64,000 bases of DNA, from NCBI GenBank assembly GCA_020724775.1, contig DYGG01000003.1, positions 1-64,000 of the forward strand, read 5' to 3'. The position numbers and the translations under genes were made by a program. The notes below the pieces were generated by a model. It had not been told where the DNA came from, made no database searches, and saw only the letters and a list, made by a program, of their open reading frames with translations. The stretch is from Ignavibacterium sp. GTDB lineage: Bacteria > Zixibacteria > MSB-5A5 > GN15 > PGXB01. Of the stretch, positions 8,620-16,104 are shown in pieces (the stretch's first letter is position 1; every line of letters starts with the position of its first letter).

Positions 8620-8641
8620 CCGGCCTCTTTCGGCGGTTTCT
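8619..8641 (+). terminator. Weak candidate terminator after the methyltransferase
   Basis: ACCGGCC (8619-8625) pairs with GGCGGT (8632-8637) with one bulged base, followed by TTTCTT. It lies directly after the stop codon, in the convergent gap with the RlmI-like gene. The short stem makes it uncertain. Confidence 0.35.
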
Positions 8642-8662
8642 TAAGTTCTCGTCTTTATCCAA

Positions 8663-9859
8663 TCAGCGTCTTATTACCCGGCAGATGAATGATTTCAAAT
8701 AAAATGATTCCGGGAAATAGAATGAAACGGGGTGGTCCGGACTCTGCCTGACAACTTGGAGCAACTCGAGAGAGAGATTAGCCTGCACCGAGGCGCGACG
8801 AAGAGTAAAAGCGAGGTCTTCCTCTGAGAAAAAGGATGAGCAACTGGAGGATACAAATATGCCGCGGTCACGCACCAGACGAAGCGCCGCCCGGCTGATA
8901 AAATGATATGCCTTCTGCCCCGATTCCCGGTCGTTCCGGGACTTGATTAGAGCCGGCGGGTCAAGAAGAACGAGGTCATACTCCGGTTTGCTTTGGGCGG
9001 CAAGCCAGTTGAAAATATCAGCCATCTTAAAATTATAGATATCCGCCGAAATATCGTTCAACTTTCTAATCTTTTCCGATAATGACAGCGCCTGCTCCGA
9101 ACTATCGATGTTCAGTACGGAAGTCGCCCCTCCTTTTAGAGCGGCAATACCGGAGGCACCGGAATAGGAAAAAAGATTGAGCGTTTTCCTGCCGGCAGAT
9201 ATCTTTGCTATCTCGGCGCGCAGTTCTTTTTGGTCAAGATAGAAACCGGTCTTCTGACCGCCTATGACATCAGCCAAAAAATTCAGTCCATTCTCCGTGA
9301 ATTCTACAAGTTCCGGGGTTTTGCCATGAAGGAGCCCTTTCGAATCGGGCAGTTTTTCCTCGGCGCGCACCGGGATGTCACTCCGCTCTACAATTGATTT
9401 CGGCTGGAACATCTCCAGCAGGATTTCGACGATTTGATTCTTGAGCAGTTCGGCTCCCGCAGTCGAGAATTGCAGAACAAAAACATCCTCATAGCGGTCG
9501 ATTACGATGCCGGGAAAAGAATCCGATTCGCCGAAGACAAGGCGATACCCGGTTGTAGCGCTTCTCGGACCATAGCCGAAAGCGACTCTCCTCTCTCCGG
9601 CAGCAGTCACCTTGTCCCGGAGCCACTCTTGATTTATTTCCACTTTGCTGAATTCAAAGATACGGACGGCGATGGTGGTATGCGCCGAATATGTGCCGGT
9701 GGCGAGAATATTTCCTTTGGTATCAGCCAACCAGACCAGCGAGCCGTGGGGGATATCGCGGTCAAGCGCGGCGAGCGCCCCGGAAAATATCCAGGGATGA
9801 CGGTAGACAAGATTGGCTTCTTTTCCTTCTTTCAGGGTTATAATCGGATAGCCGGACAT
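8663..9859 (-). CDS. rlmI: RlmI-like 23S rRNA cytosine-5 methyltransferase
   Basis: 398 aa, the usual length for the family. A PUA-like domain occupies about the first 75 residues (HPWIFSGALAALDRD), then an RlmI-type linker, then a class I methyltransferase: LNLFSYSGASGIAAL (motif I), DLVLLDPPALIKSRND (motif IV) and SSSCSSFFSEEDL. E. coli RlmI makes m5C1962 in 23S rRNA; the same reaction is likely here but not proven. A longer open frame upstream (to 9913) overlaps tRNA-Pro, so I use the ATG at 9859, whose protein begins like family members (MSGYPIITLKEGKE). The ribosome site is weak. It sits just downstream of tRNA-Pro on the same strand and may share its promoter. Confidence 0.85.
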   Translation of the reverse strand: MSGYPIITLKEGKEANLVYRHPWIFSGALAALDRDIPHGSLVWLADTKGNILATGTYSAHTTIAVRIFEFSKVEINQEWLRDKVTAAGERRVAFGYGPRSATTGYRLVFGESDSFPGIVIDRYEDVFVLQFSTAGAELLKNQIVEILLEMFQPKSIVERSDIPVRAEEKLPDSKGLLHGKTPELVEFTENGLNFLADVIGGQKTGFYLDQKELRAEIAKISAGRKTLNLFSYSGASGIAALKGGATSVLNIDSSEQALSLSEKIRKLNDISADIYNFKMADIFNWLAAQSKPEYDLVLLDPPALIKSRNDRESGQKAYHFISRAALRLVRDRGIFVSSSCSSFFSEEDLAFTLRRASVQANLSLELLQVVRQSPDHPVSFYFPESFYLKSFICRVIRR

Positions 9860-9883
9860 TTTGTACTCGCGGAGAAGATTATA

Positions 9884-9958
9884 TCGGGGTGAGAGGATTC
9901 GAACCTCCGACATCCGCGTCCCAAACGCGGCGCGCTGACCGGGCTGCGCTACACCCCG
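9884..9958 (-). tRNA. tRNA-Pro (anticodon TGG)
   Basis: 75 nt on the minus strand. The 7-bp acceptor stem CGGGGTG/CACCCCG is perfect with discriminator A. The anticodon arm is CCGCG-TTTGGGA-CGCGG, giving TGG (9921-9923), and the T arm has the usual GGTTCGAATCC. CCA is not encoded. A promoter with 16-base spacing lies directly upstream. Confidence 0.95.
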
Positions 9959-9975
9959 ATGAATACCGTACGCTC

Positions 9976-10003
9976 AATATATCGGCGAATAAATCTAAGT
10001 CAA
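9976..10003 (-). promoter_or_regulatory. Promoter of tRNA-Pro
   Basis: On the minus strand TTGACT (9998-10003) and TATATT (9976-9981) are 16 bases apart; each matches consensus at 5 of 6. The -10 ends 17 bases before the tRNA 5' end, a normal distance for a short tRNA leader. Confidence 0.6.
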
Positions 10004-10028
10004 GATAACAATAAGGAATACAACCGCG

Positions 10029-10637
10029 CTACAATTTGGCTGCTTTATTAAGGCGTGCCATGATTTTGTCGCGGGCTGCCTTAAGCGCCCTTCCCCGATG
10101 GGAAACGCCGTTTTTTTCGTCGAGGGTCATCTGCGCAAAAGTCTTCGCCGCCGGCGGGTAATAAAACACCGGGTCGTATCCGAATCCGGAACTGCCGGTC
10201 TTTTCCGAGGCAATGACGCCGTTGACCCGTCCCTCGACAACATCTATTTCCGAAACGCTCCAGGCGATAGCGATGACGGTTCGAAAGTGAGCGGTTCTCT
10301 TTTCGGCCGGAACGCCGTTTAGTTCTTGCAGGAGTTTTCGATTGTTGTCGTCATAGGTGCAGCCAGGTCCGGCATAGCGAGAAGAATAGACCCCCGGGGC
10401 GCCATTCAGATAATCTACTTCCAGGCCGGAGTCATCGGATAGGGATGGGAATCCGGAATGCTCATAGATACCTTTCGCCTTGAGAGTGGCGTTCTCTTCC
10501 AAAGTAGCGCCGGTTTCCTCGATTTCGGGAAAATCGAGGAAATCATCACAGGTCAAGATAGTCAACGGCAGGTCGGCGAGCGCCTGCCGGATTTCTTTGA
10601 TTTTGTCTTTATTTCTGGTAGCGAGGAGAAGTTGCAT
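10029..10637 (-). CDS. rdgB: XTP/dITP diphosphatase (RdgB/HAM1 family)
   Basis: 202 aa, full family length. The opening LLATRNKDKIKEI, the central SDDSGLEVDYLNGAPGVYSSRYAG and the late SGFGYDPVF with SHRGRALK are the standard HAM1/RdgB motifs for base and triphosphate binding. The enzyme hydrolyses dITP, XTP and ITP to monophosphates and pyrophosphate, keeping deaminated purines out of DNA and RNA. The ATG follows GGAG at 6-7 bases. It stands alone on the minus strand, with the REP-like palindrome at 10700-10779 upstream and tRNA-Pro downstream. Confidence 0.95.
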   Translation of the reverse strand: MQLLLATRNKDKIKEIRQALADLPLTILTCDDFLDFPEIEETGATLEENATLKAKGIYEHSGFPSLSDDSGLEVDYLNGAPGVYSSRYAGPGCTYDDNNRKLLQELNGVPAEKRTAHFRTVIAIAWSVSEIDVVEGRVNGVIASEKTGSSGFGYDPVFYYPPAAKTFAQMTLDEKNGVSHRGRALKAARDKIMARLNKAAKL

Positions 10638-10699
10638 GGTTGTCTCCGGGCAGTTGTGGAGAGGTTTTTCTCACATATCAAACGACTCAGTTAGGTCGA

Positions 10700-10779
10700 G
10701 CGGCAGGTCACAATTTCGCACGAGAGAAGTTGTAATCCCAAGGGATTACAATACAGGCTCGCGAATCAGGACCTGCCGC
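10700..10779. repeat. REP-like nested palindrome
   Basis: An 80-base element between rdgB and citryl-CoA lyase. The outer arms are perfect over 10 bp (GCGGCAGGTC 10700-10709, GACCTGCCGC 10770-10779). The inner arms are also perfect over 10 bp (TTGTAATCCC 10730-10739, GGGATTACAA 10742-10751, loop AA). The segments between them pair imperfectly (TTCGC..GAG against CTCGCGAA). No ORF or T run is associated. The shape is that of REP/BIME or MITE-like extragenic palindromes of the kind mobilised by RAYT transposases; no RAYT gene is in the window. Confidence 0.65.
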
Positions 10780-10879
10780 AACTCTTATAATTTCTTATAA
10801 TGGGATTGCCATTCATCAAACAACTGCTCCAATTTATTATTTCTTCCCACGATCTGCCTCTATATTAGCAAAGAGTAAT

Positions 10880-10904
10880 GTCAAAACCCAAGAGGGATTT
10901 TGAC
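10880..10904 (-). terminator. Candidate terminator of the citryl-CoA lyase gene
   Basis: GTCAAAACCC (10880-10889) pairs with GGGATTTTGAC (10894-10904) with one bulged base, directly abutting the stop codon of the gene ending at 10905. On the minus strand it is followed by ATTACTCTTT, so the T run is poor. An mRNA-protecting hairpin is the alternative. Confidence 0.45.
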
Positions 10905-11675
10905 CTACCTCGTAATTTTCCTATCCTCCGGGCCGTCGTATTTAAATGCCGTGTTTCCCAGCTGCCGCATCGGTTTCTCGCGGGTAAGTTCTTCATAGGC
11001 GTGCGCCAGAAGGCCCGGGACACGCGATATTATGAAAAATCCTTTTCCCAGACGCCAGTCAAACCCCATATCGGAGATAACCGCCGCAATAGCGCCATCC
11101 ACGTTGATGGGAAGTTCCTTGCCGGTTTTCGCTTTGAGGGCTGATTCCACCGCCCGGCACAACTCTATATGCCGCCCTGAGAATTGGTGTCGCGCCGCAA
11201 TCTCAAATAGTTTCACGGTGCGCGGGTCAACATTATGTAACCTATGTCCAAAGCCGGGCATTCTCTTTTTTCTGGCGTTGAAGTCATCAACCAACTGATT
11301 CGCCAGCGAGGCTATATCACCCTCTTTTTTTGCCCATTCCTGCAGAATCTTTGCGGCCTGTTCAATGGCGCCGCCATGACTGTCGCCGATGGTCAGAATA
11401 CCGCCGGCAATGGCGGCGTTGAGCGGATTGCCGCCGGAGATGACATTGCGCGTTCCCAGACTCGATGGCGGCGAGCAACCGTGGTCAACAGATGAAACCA
11501 GAATCGCCCGCATCATCTCCCCTTCCGCTTTCGACGGCAATTCTCCCTTTAAGATCAGAAATACCGTTTCGGCGAAAGAAAGACTCTCCATAATGTCGGT
11601 GATGTCATAGCCGCGGACCCGGATTCGCCCGGGACCGATATCGGTTATCGCTGAGACCCATTCGTTTTCCGCCAT
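10905..11675 (-). CDS. Citryl-CoA lyase (short citrate-synthase-fold enzyme)
   Basis: 256 aa, far shorter than citrate synthase (about 380-430 aa) and the size of stand-alone citryl-CoA lyase, which resembles the C-terminal lyase domain of ATP-citrate lyase. Key pieces are SHGGAIEQAA, MPGFGHRLHNVDPR (the catalytic-type GHR), KTGKELPINVDGAIAAV and ISRVPGLLAHAYEE. The reaction is citryl-CoA to acetyl-CoA and oxaloacetate, the second step of two-enzyme citrate cleavage in the reductive TCA cycle; related proteins of unknown substrate also exist. No citryl-CoA synthetase is in the window. The ATG follows GGGAGG. It lies 11 bases downstream of a lipoprotein gene and is probably co-transcribed with it. 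The redox operon starting at 19520 ends just upstream. Confidence 0.75.
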   Translation of the reverse strand: MAENEWVSAITDIGPGRIRVRGYDITDIMESLSFAETVFLILKGELPSKAEGEMMRAILVSSVDHGCSPPSSLGTRNVISGGNPLNAAIAGGILTIGDSHGGAIEQAAKILQEWAKKEGDIASLANQLVDDFNARKKRMPGFGHRLHNVDPRTVKLFEIAARHQFSGRHIELCRAVESALKAKTGKELPINVDGAIAAVISDMGFDWRLGKGFFIISRVPGLLAHAYEELTREKPMRQLGNTAFKYDGPEDRKITR

Positions 11676-11686
11676 TTATCCTCCCT

Positions 11687-12472
11687 TTATTGAACTTGCG
11701 ATGAATCAATCACCATCAGAGTGTCGGTTTTTACTCCCTGGTAGAACTGCCGGGCAAACTGATGCCAACCGTCTTCGAATCTCTTGAGGTCAACCCCGTA
11801 AAGTTGTCTGACCGATTCTTCAAACGTGGCAGTGGACTGCCAGAGCATTTTGAAGCGGTTGATGCCGAAATTGTAGGTCAGAAACGCTACCAGCGATGCC
11901 GCCTCCCAGTTGCGATAGAGGCTGTCGGCGCGACGATAACTTTCGTTATTAATTAAACTGTCCAGGGGAACATACTGCTTGATTTCCAGTAAGGAGACCG
12001 TGTTGTGGTGATAATCCTGATTGGAATAATCAAGCAGGGTCGATAAGCCGTCATGAAGAACCCGGAAATCGGTCATCCGTATATCCATTTTCCTAATCAG
12101 GTAGCGCGCCAGTTCCAGACCAAAAGGGGATTGCCCATCCCAGTGAATCTGATTCTCGGTGGAAAAGGGGACGGCACGCCCGGTCAATTTCATGCCGGCT
12201 TCCGGACTTTCATGAATATAGAAATGTATGGTGTCCCCGGGAATCTCCATTGCCAGATATTCACAATCCTCTTTAAGATATCGCTCGTAGGCTTCGGCGA
12301 AATCTGCCATTTCGTCTTTATAGATAGAATTTGAGGGATAATAGAAAACGAAATGGCGATAGGTATATTTGAGCCAGTCGGTATATTGCGGGGGCGGCTC
12401 CAGTTTCTTGCCGCAGCCGACAAAAGACAGGGTCAAAACGGACAGTGCCAGAAACTGCAAAATATATTTCAT
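11687..12472 (-). CDS. Lipoprotein resembling a peptidase-MA-like protein without HExxH
   Basis: 261 aa. A signal sequence ends in a lipobox-like SFVGC (Cys about residue 20), so it is probably lipid-anchored. The start of the mature part (HFVFYYPSN, AEAYERYLKEDCEYL, FYIHESPEAG) resembles the N-terminal half of peptidase-MA-like proteins, but the helix where HExxH would lie reads MTDFRVLHDGLSTLL, so no zinc-protease motif is present. I therefore make no enzymatic claim. The ATG at 12472 gives a clean signal peptide; GAGGAG lies 12 bases upstream, which is somewhat far. It is first in a unit with citryl-CoA lyase and has a good promoter at 12502-12530. Confidence 0.6.
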   Translation of the reverse strand: MKYILQFLALSVLTLSFVGCGKKLEPPPQYTDWLKYTYRHFVFYYPSNSIYKDEMADFAEAYERYLKEDCEYLAMEIPGDTIHFYIHESPEAGMKLTGRAVPFSTENQIHWDGQSPFGLELARYLIRKMDIRMTDFRVLHDGLSTLLDYSNQDYHHNTVSLLEIKQYVPLDSLINNESYRRADSLYRNWEAASLVAFLTYNFGINRFKMLWQSTATFEESVRQLYGVDLKRFEDGWHQFARQFYQGVKTDTLMVIDSSQVQ

Positions 12473-12501
12473 ACAATCAGTAATCTCCTCACAAGAGGGA
12501 C

Positions 12502-12530
12502 AAGATAGCAAGAGTGGTCGACAATGTCAA
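12502..12530 (-). promoter_or_regulatory. Promoter of the lipoprotein/citryl-CoA lyase unit
   Basis: Consensus TTGACA (12525-12530) and TATCTT (12502-12507, 4 of 6) are 17 bases apart on the minus strand, 30 bases before the start codon at 12472. Confidence 0.6.
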
Positions 12531-12574
12531 AATGATTTGCGTGATGATCTATTGTTTGAAGAGAAAGTATGCAA

Positions 12575-12596
12575 AATGGGGCTGAGGAGACTCAGC
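12575..12596 (-). terminator. Weak terminator at the end of the redox operon
   Basis: A 6-bp stem (GCTGAG/CTCAGC, 12581-12586 with 12591-12596) overlaps the stop codon of the four-cluster ferredoxin and is followed on the minus strand by CCCATTTT. The stem is short and the T run interrupted. Confidence 0.35.
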
Positions 12597-13008
12597 GCAC
12601 TGCGATTTTCGTATAACGGAGCGCCTTGGAGGGGCAGAAATGGGCGCAGGCCGGGTCGCCTTTACAGAGGTCGCATTTGACGATTTCATTGTGGACTTCA
12701 TCTACCAGCGCACAACCGAACGGGCAGGCGGCGATACATGCCATACACTTGACACAGCGGGCGACATCAAGGTCAATGGCGCCGGTCTCCTCGTTGCGGC
12801 GCAGGGCATCGAACATACAGGATTTGACGCAGGCAGCGTCATCACACTGGAGGCAGACCACCGGCACATATTTATCTTTTTCGTGCGTCAGAGGATAAAT
12901 GCGGCTTCTTCCCTGCTTGAGGTTACGGGCATGGCTGAAGGCGCAAGCCAGTTCGCAGGTGCGGCATCCGGTGCAAAGCACGGGGTCAACAATGAAGCGG
13001 TATTTCAT
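12592..13008 (-). CDS. Four-cluster [4Fe-4S] ferredoxin-like subunit (HycB/DmsB type)
   Basis: 138 aa. Four cysteine groups are visible: CTGCRTCELAC, CLQCDDAACVKSC, CVKCMACIAACP and CDLCKGDPACAHFCP. This is the arrangement of HycB/DmsB/FdhB-type electron-transfer subunits, which wire four [4Fe-4S] clusters. No membrane segment or Tat signal is present, so it is cytoplasmic. The ATG at 13008 overlaps the upstream stop (ATGA) and has GGAGG at 7 bases. As the last gene of the redox operon, it probably passes electrons between the NuoEFG-like module and a partner not encoded here, or stands in for the missing catalytic subunit's ferredoxin arm. Confidence 0.85.
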   Translation of the reverse strand: MKYRFIVDPVLCTGCRTCELACAFSHARNLKQGRSRIYPLTHEKDKYVPVVCLQCDDAACVKSCMFDALRRNEETGAIDLDVARCVKCMACIAACPFGCALVDEVHNEIVKCDLCKGDPACAHFCPSKALRYTKIAVR

Positions 13009-13781
13009 TTGAGAACCTCCTGAGCCGCCACGACGATTTTGCCCATAGTCTTCGCGGTCTCCGTTCGTTTGCAATCATCACATAGTTCGAAATATGCTGC
13101 CGGGAGATTCCGTTTCTTCATGAGGTATTCAGCGAAGTCACGAGTAATGGTCCTTTTTCCGCAGGTCCTGCACGATAGAAGTTCAAACTGCCGCTCCCAG
13201 ATAGTACGAGTACTGTCAAGGTCTTGCCATTTAATAAAGCCGGTCGGACAAATATGAGCGCAACTGAGACAGCCAATACAGTCGGGCGGAGGTTGACGCA
13301 AAGGTCCGGAGACCTTTTTGTCATGACCGCGGTCCACGGCCGATATGGCGAAGCAGCCCAGTTCTTCGCAGATACGAGTGCAGGCGTAACACATGATACA
13401 ATCGTCGCCGTCAGGTATCACGGGAAAACTGGAATGGGTGATGCCGTAATCTTCCGCCATCTTCTGAATAACTTCAGATTGAGAGCTGCGCGCCAGATAC
13501 AGTTCCAGAATGGTCTTGCGTAGTTCCAGAAGTTGCGGAGTATGGGTACTGACGATTAAGCCTGGCTCAACGGGATAAAGGCACGACGTCACCGAGCGGG
13601 TCCAACCCTCCCATTCTTTCTTCGTAATTTCCACCATACAGAGACGGCAGGAGCCGCAAGGCTCGATGGCGTCATGATGGCAGAGGGCCGGGGTATCAAT
13701 TCCCTGGCGACGTATCGCGGCGAGAAGCATCTCCCCTTCGTTAGCCTGAACCGCTTTGCCGTTTATAGTAATAGTTACCAT
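13005..13781 (-). CDS. NuoG/HoxU-like [2Fe-2S]/[4Fe-4S] subunit with Cys-rich tail
   Basis: 258 aa. An N-terminal plant-type [2Fe-2S] domain (CHHDAIEPCGSCRLC, with a further Cys at about 70) comes first. Then follow two [4Fe-4S] motifs at about 128-190 (CIMCYACTRICEELGC and CIGCLSCAHICP) in a CDGC-free arrangement like HoxU or the front of NuoG and HydA. The molybdopterin-type domain of NuoG and the H-cluster domain of HydA are absent. The tail has CRTCGKR and CDDCKR, two CxxC pairs about 40 residues apart that could bind zinc or a further cluster. It follows the NuoF-like gene by 7 bases. Its role is electron relay within the complex. Confidence 0.82.
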   Translation of the reverse strand: MVTITINGKAVQANEGEMLLAAIRRQGIDTPALCHHDAIEPCGSCRLCMVEITKKEWEGWTRSVTSCLYPVEPGLIVSTHTPQLLELRKTILELYLARSSQSEVIQKMAEDYGITHSSFPVIPDGDDCIMCYACTRICEELGCFAISAVDRGHDKKVSGPLRQPPPDCIGCLSCAHICPTGFIKWQDLDSTRTIWERQFELLSCRTCGKRTITRDFAEYLMKKRNLPAAYFELCDDCKRTETAKTMGKIVVAAQEVLK

Positions 13782-13788
13782 CGTTCGC

Positions 13789-15639
13789 CTATTTAACTTC
13801 TATTGCATCAAATTGACAGACGGCATAGCATGAGCCGCACTGGTCACAGATTGCCTGATTTATGAAATGTTTTTTCTTTTTTTCGCCGGTAATGGCGCCA
13901 ACGGGACAGACCGGAATACAGGCAAGGCAACCGGTGCAGGCATCAATGATTTCATATTTTATCAGAGCGCGGCAGACACCGGCCGGACATTTCTTATGAT
14001 TAATATGGGCTTCATACTCTTCGCGGAAATGCTCCAGCGTGCTCATAAAGGGATTCGGTCCCGACTGGCCCAGACCGCAGAGCGAGCCCAACTGAATATA
14101 TTTGGACAACTTTTCCATCAGTTCCAAATCGCCCGGTTCGCCCTTGCCTTCCGTGATTCTTACGCAAAGAGCGTGCAGTTGATACAATCCTTCCCGGCAT
14201 GGGACACATTTCCCGCAGGACTCTTCCACGAGAAAACCGAGGAAATATTTAGCGACATCGACCATGCAGGTGCGGTCATCCATGATAATCATGCCGCCGG
14301 AACCCATCATGGAGCCGGCCTCGGTGAGGCTGTCGAAATCGACCGGCAGGTCGAGTTTGGATTCCGGAAGACAGCCGCCCGATGGTCCACCAGTCTGAAC
14401 CGCCTTGAATTTGCGGCCATCGGGGATACCGCCGCCGATATCAAAAATGATCTCTCGAAGTGAGATTCCCATCGGGACTTCAATCAGCCCCGTATTGTTG
14501 ATTTTCCCGGCGAGAGAAAATGCTTTAGTGCCGGTGCTTCGAGGAGTGCCAATGCTGGCGAATTTCTTACCTCCTTCATTAATAATCACCGGTACCGTGG
14601 CAAAAGATTCGACATTGTTAAGGACGGTCGGTTTGTCGTGGAGTCCTTTTATGACGGAGCGGATATACTTAGCGCGCGGCTCTCCGACTTCGCCGGCAAC
14701 GGAGCGCATCAGGGCGGAGGATTCGCCGCAGACAAAGGCACCGCCGCCACGGGAAATCTTGATATCAAAATTCAAACCGGAGCCAAGAATATTCTTACCC
14801 AGTAAACCAAACTCGCGCGCCGCTTCAATTGCCTTCTGAAGATTCAGAATCGCCAGCGGATATTCTTCACGAACATAAATGTAACCGGAGATGGAGCCGA
14901 CCGCATGAGCGCAGATAATCATCCCCTCCAGCACGGAATGGGGGTCTCCTTCCATGATACAGCGGTCCATAAAGGCGCCCGGGTCGCCTTCGTCACCGTT
15001 ACAAATCACATAGCGGATATCGGAATCGACTTTACGGCAGGTTTCCCATTTTTTGCCGGTGGGAAATCCGGCGCCGCCACGGCCGCGGAGGCCGGAGGTT
15101 TTGACTTCGCTTATAACCTGCTCTGGCGTCATGGTCAAAGCCTTCGCCAATGCCTGATAGCCACCGACGGCGACATAATCTTTAATGTTTTCGGGGTCGA
15201 TCTGACCGACATTGCGCAACCCGATACGCATCTGGTGAGAGTAAAATGGAATGTCAGCCCATTTTTCGATTTTTTGACTCTTGCCGGGAGTGGAATAAAG
15301 GAGTTTTGTAATAACTTCGTTTTTCTCCAGAGTCTTCTCGATTATTTCCGGCACCCCCTTCGCCTGTATCCTAGTATAGAAAAGACCGTCCGGTTCTATC
15401 GTCACTAAGGGTCCCTGAGTGCACAGGCCGTGACAGCCGGTCTTCTTAACCGCCTCAACCGTTATTCCTTTGATATTTCGCTGAGCGATATGGTTAAGAA
15501 AAGCATCATAAATGCGGTCTGACCCGGCGGCAAGACATCCCGGACCAAGGCAGACCAGTATCTTCCGCGGAAATTTCGCGGCTTCCTTCTGATACTCTTT
15601 CTGCAGTTGCGTTAGATGTTCGGCTGAGGTAATCCGCAT
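13789..15639 (-). CDS. NuoF/HydB-like NADH- and FMN-binding subunit
   Basis: 616 aa, longer than NuoF (about 440) because of additions at both ends, as in HydB of bifurcating hydrogenases. Residues about 20-110 are a thioredoxin-like [2Fe-2S] domain (CLGPGCLAAGS, GCHGLCTQGP). The FMN/NADH core has GLRGRGGAGFPTGKKW, GDEGDPGAFMDR and GGGAFVCGESSAL. After an SLBB segment the [4Fe-4S] site reads ESCGKCVPCREG with a later Cys in SLCGLGQ. The C terminus adds two [4Fe-4S] motifs (CTGCLACIPVCP, CDQCGSCYAVCQ). It should oxidise or reduce NAD(H) and split electrons over its clusters. In the HydABC family this subunit holds the proposed bifurcating flavin. It is one base from the NuoE-like gene. Confidence 0.9.
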   Translation of the reverse strand: MRITSAEHLTQLQKEYQKEAAKFPRKILVCLGPGCLAAGSDRIYDAFLNHIAQRNIKGITVEAVKKTGCHGLCTQGPLVTIEPDGLFYTRIQAKGVPEIIEKTLEKNEVITKLLYSTPGKSQKIEKWADIPFYSHQMRIGLRNVGQIDPENIKDYVAVGGYQALAKALTMTPEQVISEVKTSGLRGRGGAGFPTGKKWETCRKVDSDIRYVICNGDEGDPGAFMDRCIMEGDPHSVLEGMIICAHAVGSISGYIYVREEYPLAILNLQKAIEAAREFGLLGKNILGSGLNFDIKISRGGGAFVCGESSALMRSVAGEVGEPRAKYIRSVIKGLHDKPTVLNNVESFATVPVIINEGGKKFASIGTPRSTGTKAFSLAGKINNTGLIEVPMGISLREIIFDIGGGIPDGRKFKAVQTGGPSGGCLPESKLDLPVDFDSLTEAGSMMGSGGMIIMDDRTCMVDVAKYFLGFLVEESCGKCVPCREGLYQLHALCVRITEGKGEPGDLELMEKLSKYIQLGSLCGLGQSGPNPFMSTLEHFREEYEAHINHKKCPAGVCRALIKYEIIDACTGCLACIPVCPVGAITGEKKKKHFINQAICDQCGSCYAVCQFDAIEVK

Positions 15640-15640
15640 A

Positions 15641-16096
15641 TCATTTTATCCCCAGAAGTTTCCTGGTCTGGTCGCAACGAACTTTGCCATGATACTTATT
15701 GTTGACTATAATCACCGGCGCCATGGCACAGGCGCCGACGCAGTTGACCACTTCGATGGTATATTTCATATCCTTGGTGGTTTCGCCGGCTTTGATACCA
15801 AGATTGCTTTCAATCTGTTCCTGAACCAGTTTGGCGCCCTTGATATGACAGGCGGTGCCCTGGCAGATTCTAATAATTTTCTCGCCGCGAGGCGTGAGAC
15901 TGAAAGCGTTGTAGAATGTCGAAACGGAAAAGACTTTGCTTAAAGGAACGCCGAGCGCTCTTGAGGTTGCCGTAAGCGCTTCGCAGGGGAGATAATGAAA
16001 TTCCCGCTGGATATCCTGGAGAACGGCAATCAGGGCGCCGGGCTCTTTGGGACTCCGGTCGATTATTTCCTCTATTTTGGAAAGGTCATGCATCAT
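15641..16096 (-). CDS. NuoE/HydC-like thioredoxin-fold [2Fe-2S] subunit
   Basis: 151 aa, typical NuoE/HydC length. The helical N terminus (GALIAVLQDIQREFHYLP) and the ligands CQGTACHIKGA and CVGACAMAPV (C-x4-C and C-x3-C) define the 24-kDa subunit family. It partners the NuoF-like protein next door and carries one [2Fe-2S] cluster. Two ATG codons in a row open the gene (16096 and 16093); either could be used. The NuoE-NuoF-NuoG order directly after the oxoacid oxidoreductase genes, with 8 bases between, indicates one transcript and probably one functional unit. Confidence 0.9.
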   Translation of the reverse strand: MMHDLSKIEEIIDRSPKEPGALIAVLQDIQREFHYLPCEALTATSRALGVPLSKVFSVSTFYNAFSLTPRGEKIIRICQGTACHIKGAKLVQEQIESNLGIKAGETTKDMKYTIEVVNCVGACAMAPVIIVNNKYHGKVRCDQTRKLLGIK

Positions 16097-16104
16097 ATTC
16101 TAAA

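Noticed and set aside
9860-9913. N-terminal extension of the RlmI-like gene
   Set aside because: It overlaps tRNA-Pro by 30 bases, adds residues not seen in the family and has no ribosome site; the ATG at 9859 gives the normal length.
12592-16096. FeFe-hydrogenase (HydABC)
   Set aside because: HydB-, HydC- and HoxU/NuoG-like subunits are present, but no protein has the H-cluster motifs, so the hydrogenase catalytic subunit is missing.
12592-16096. Respiratory complex I fragment
   Set aside because: Only NuoE/F/G-like subunits occur, in the soluble HydABC style with extra ferredoxin domains. No membrane or NuoB/C/D/I subunits are nearby.
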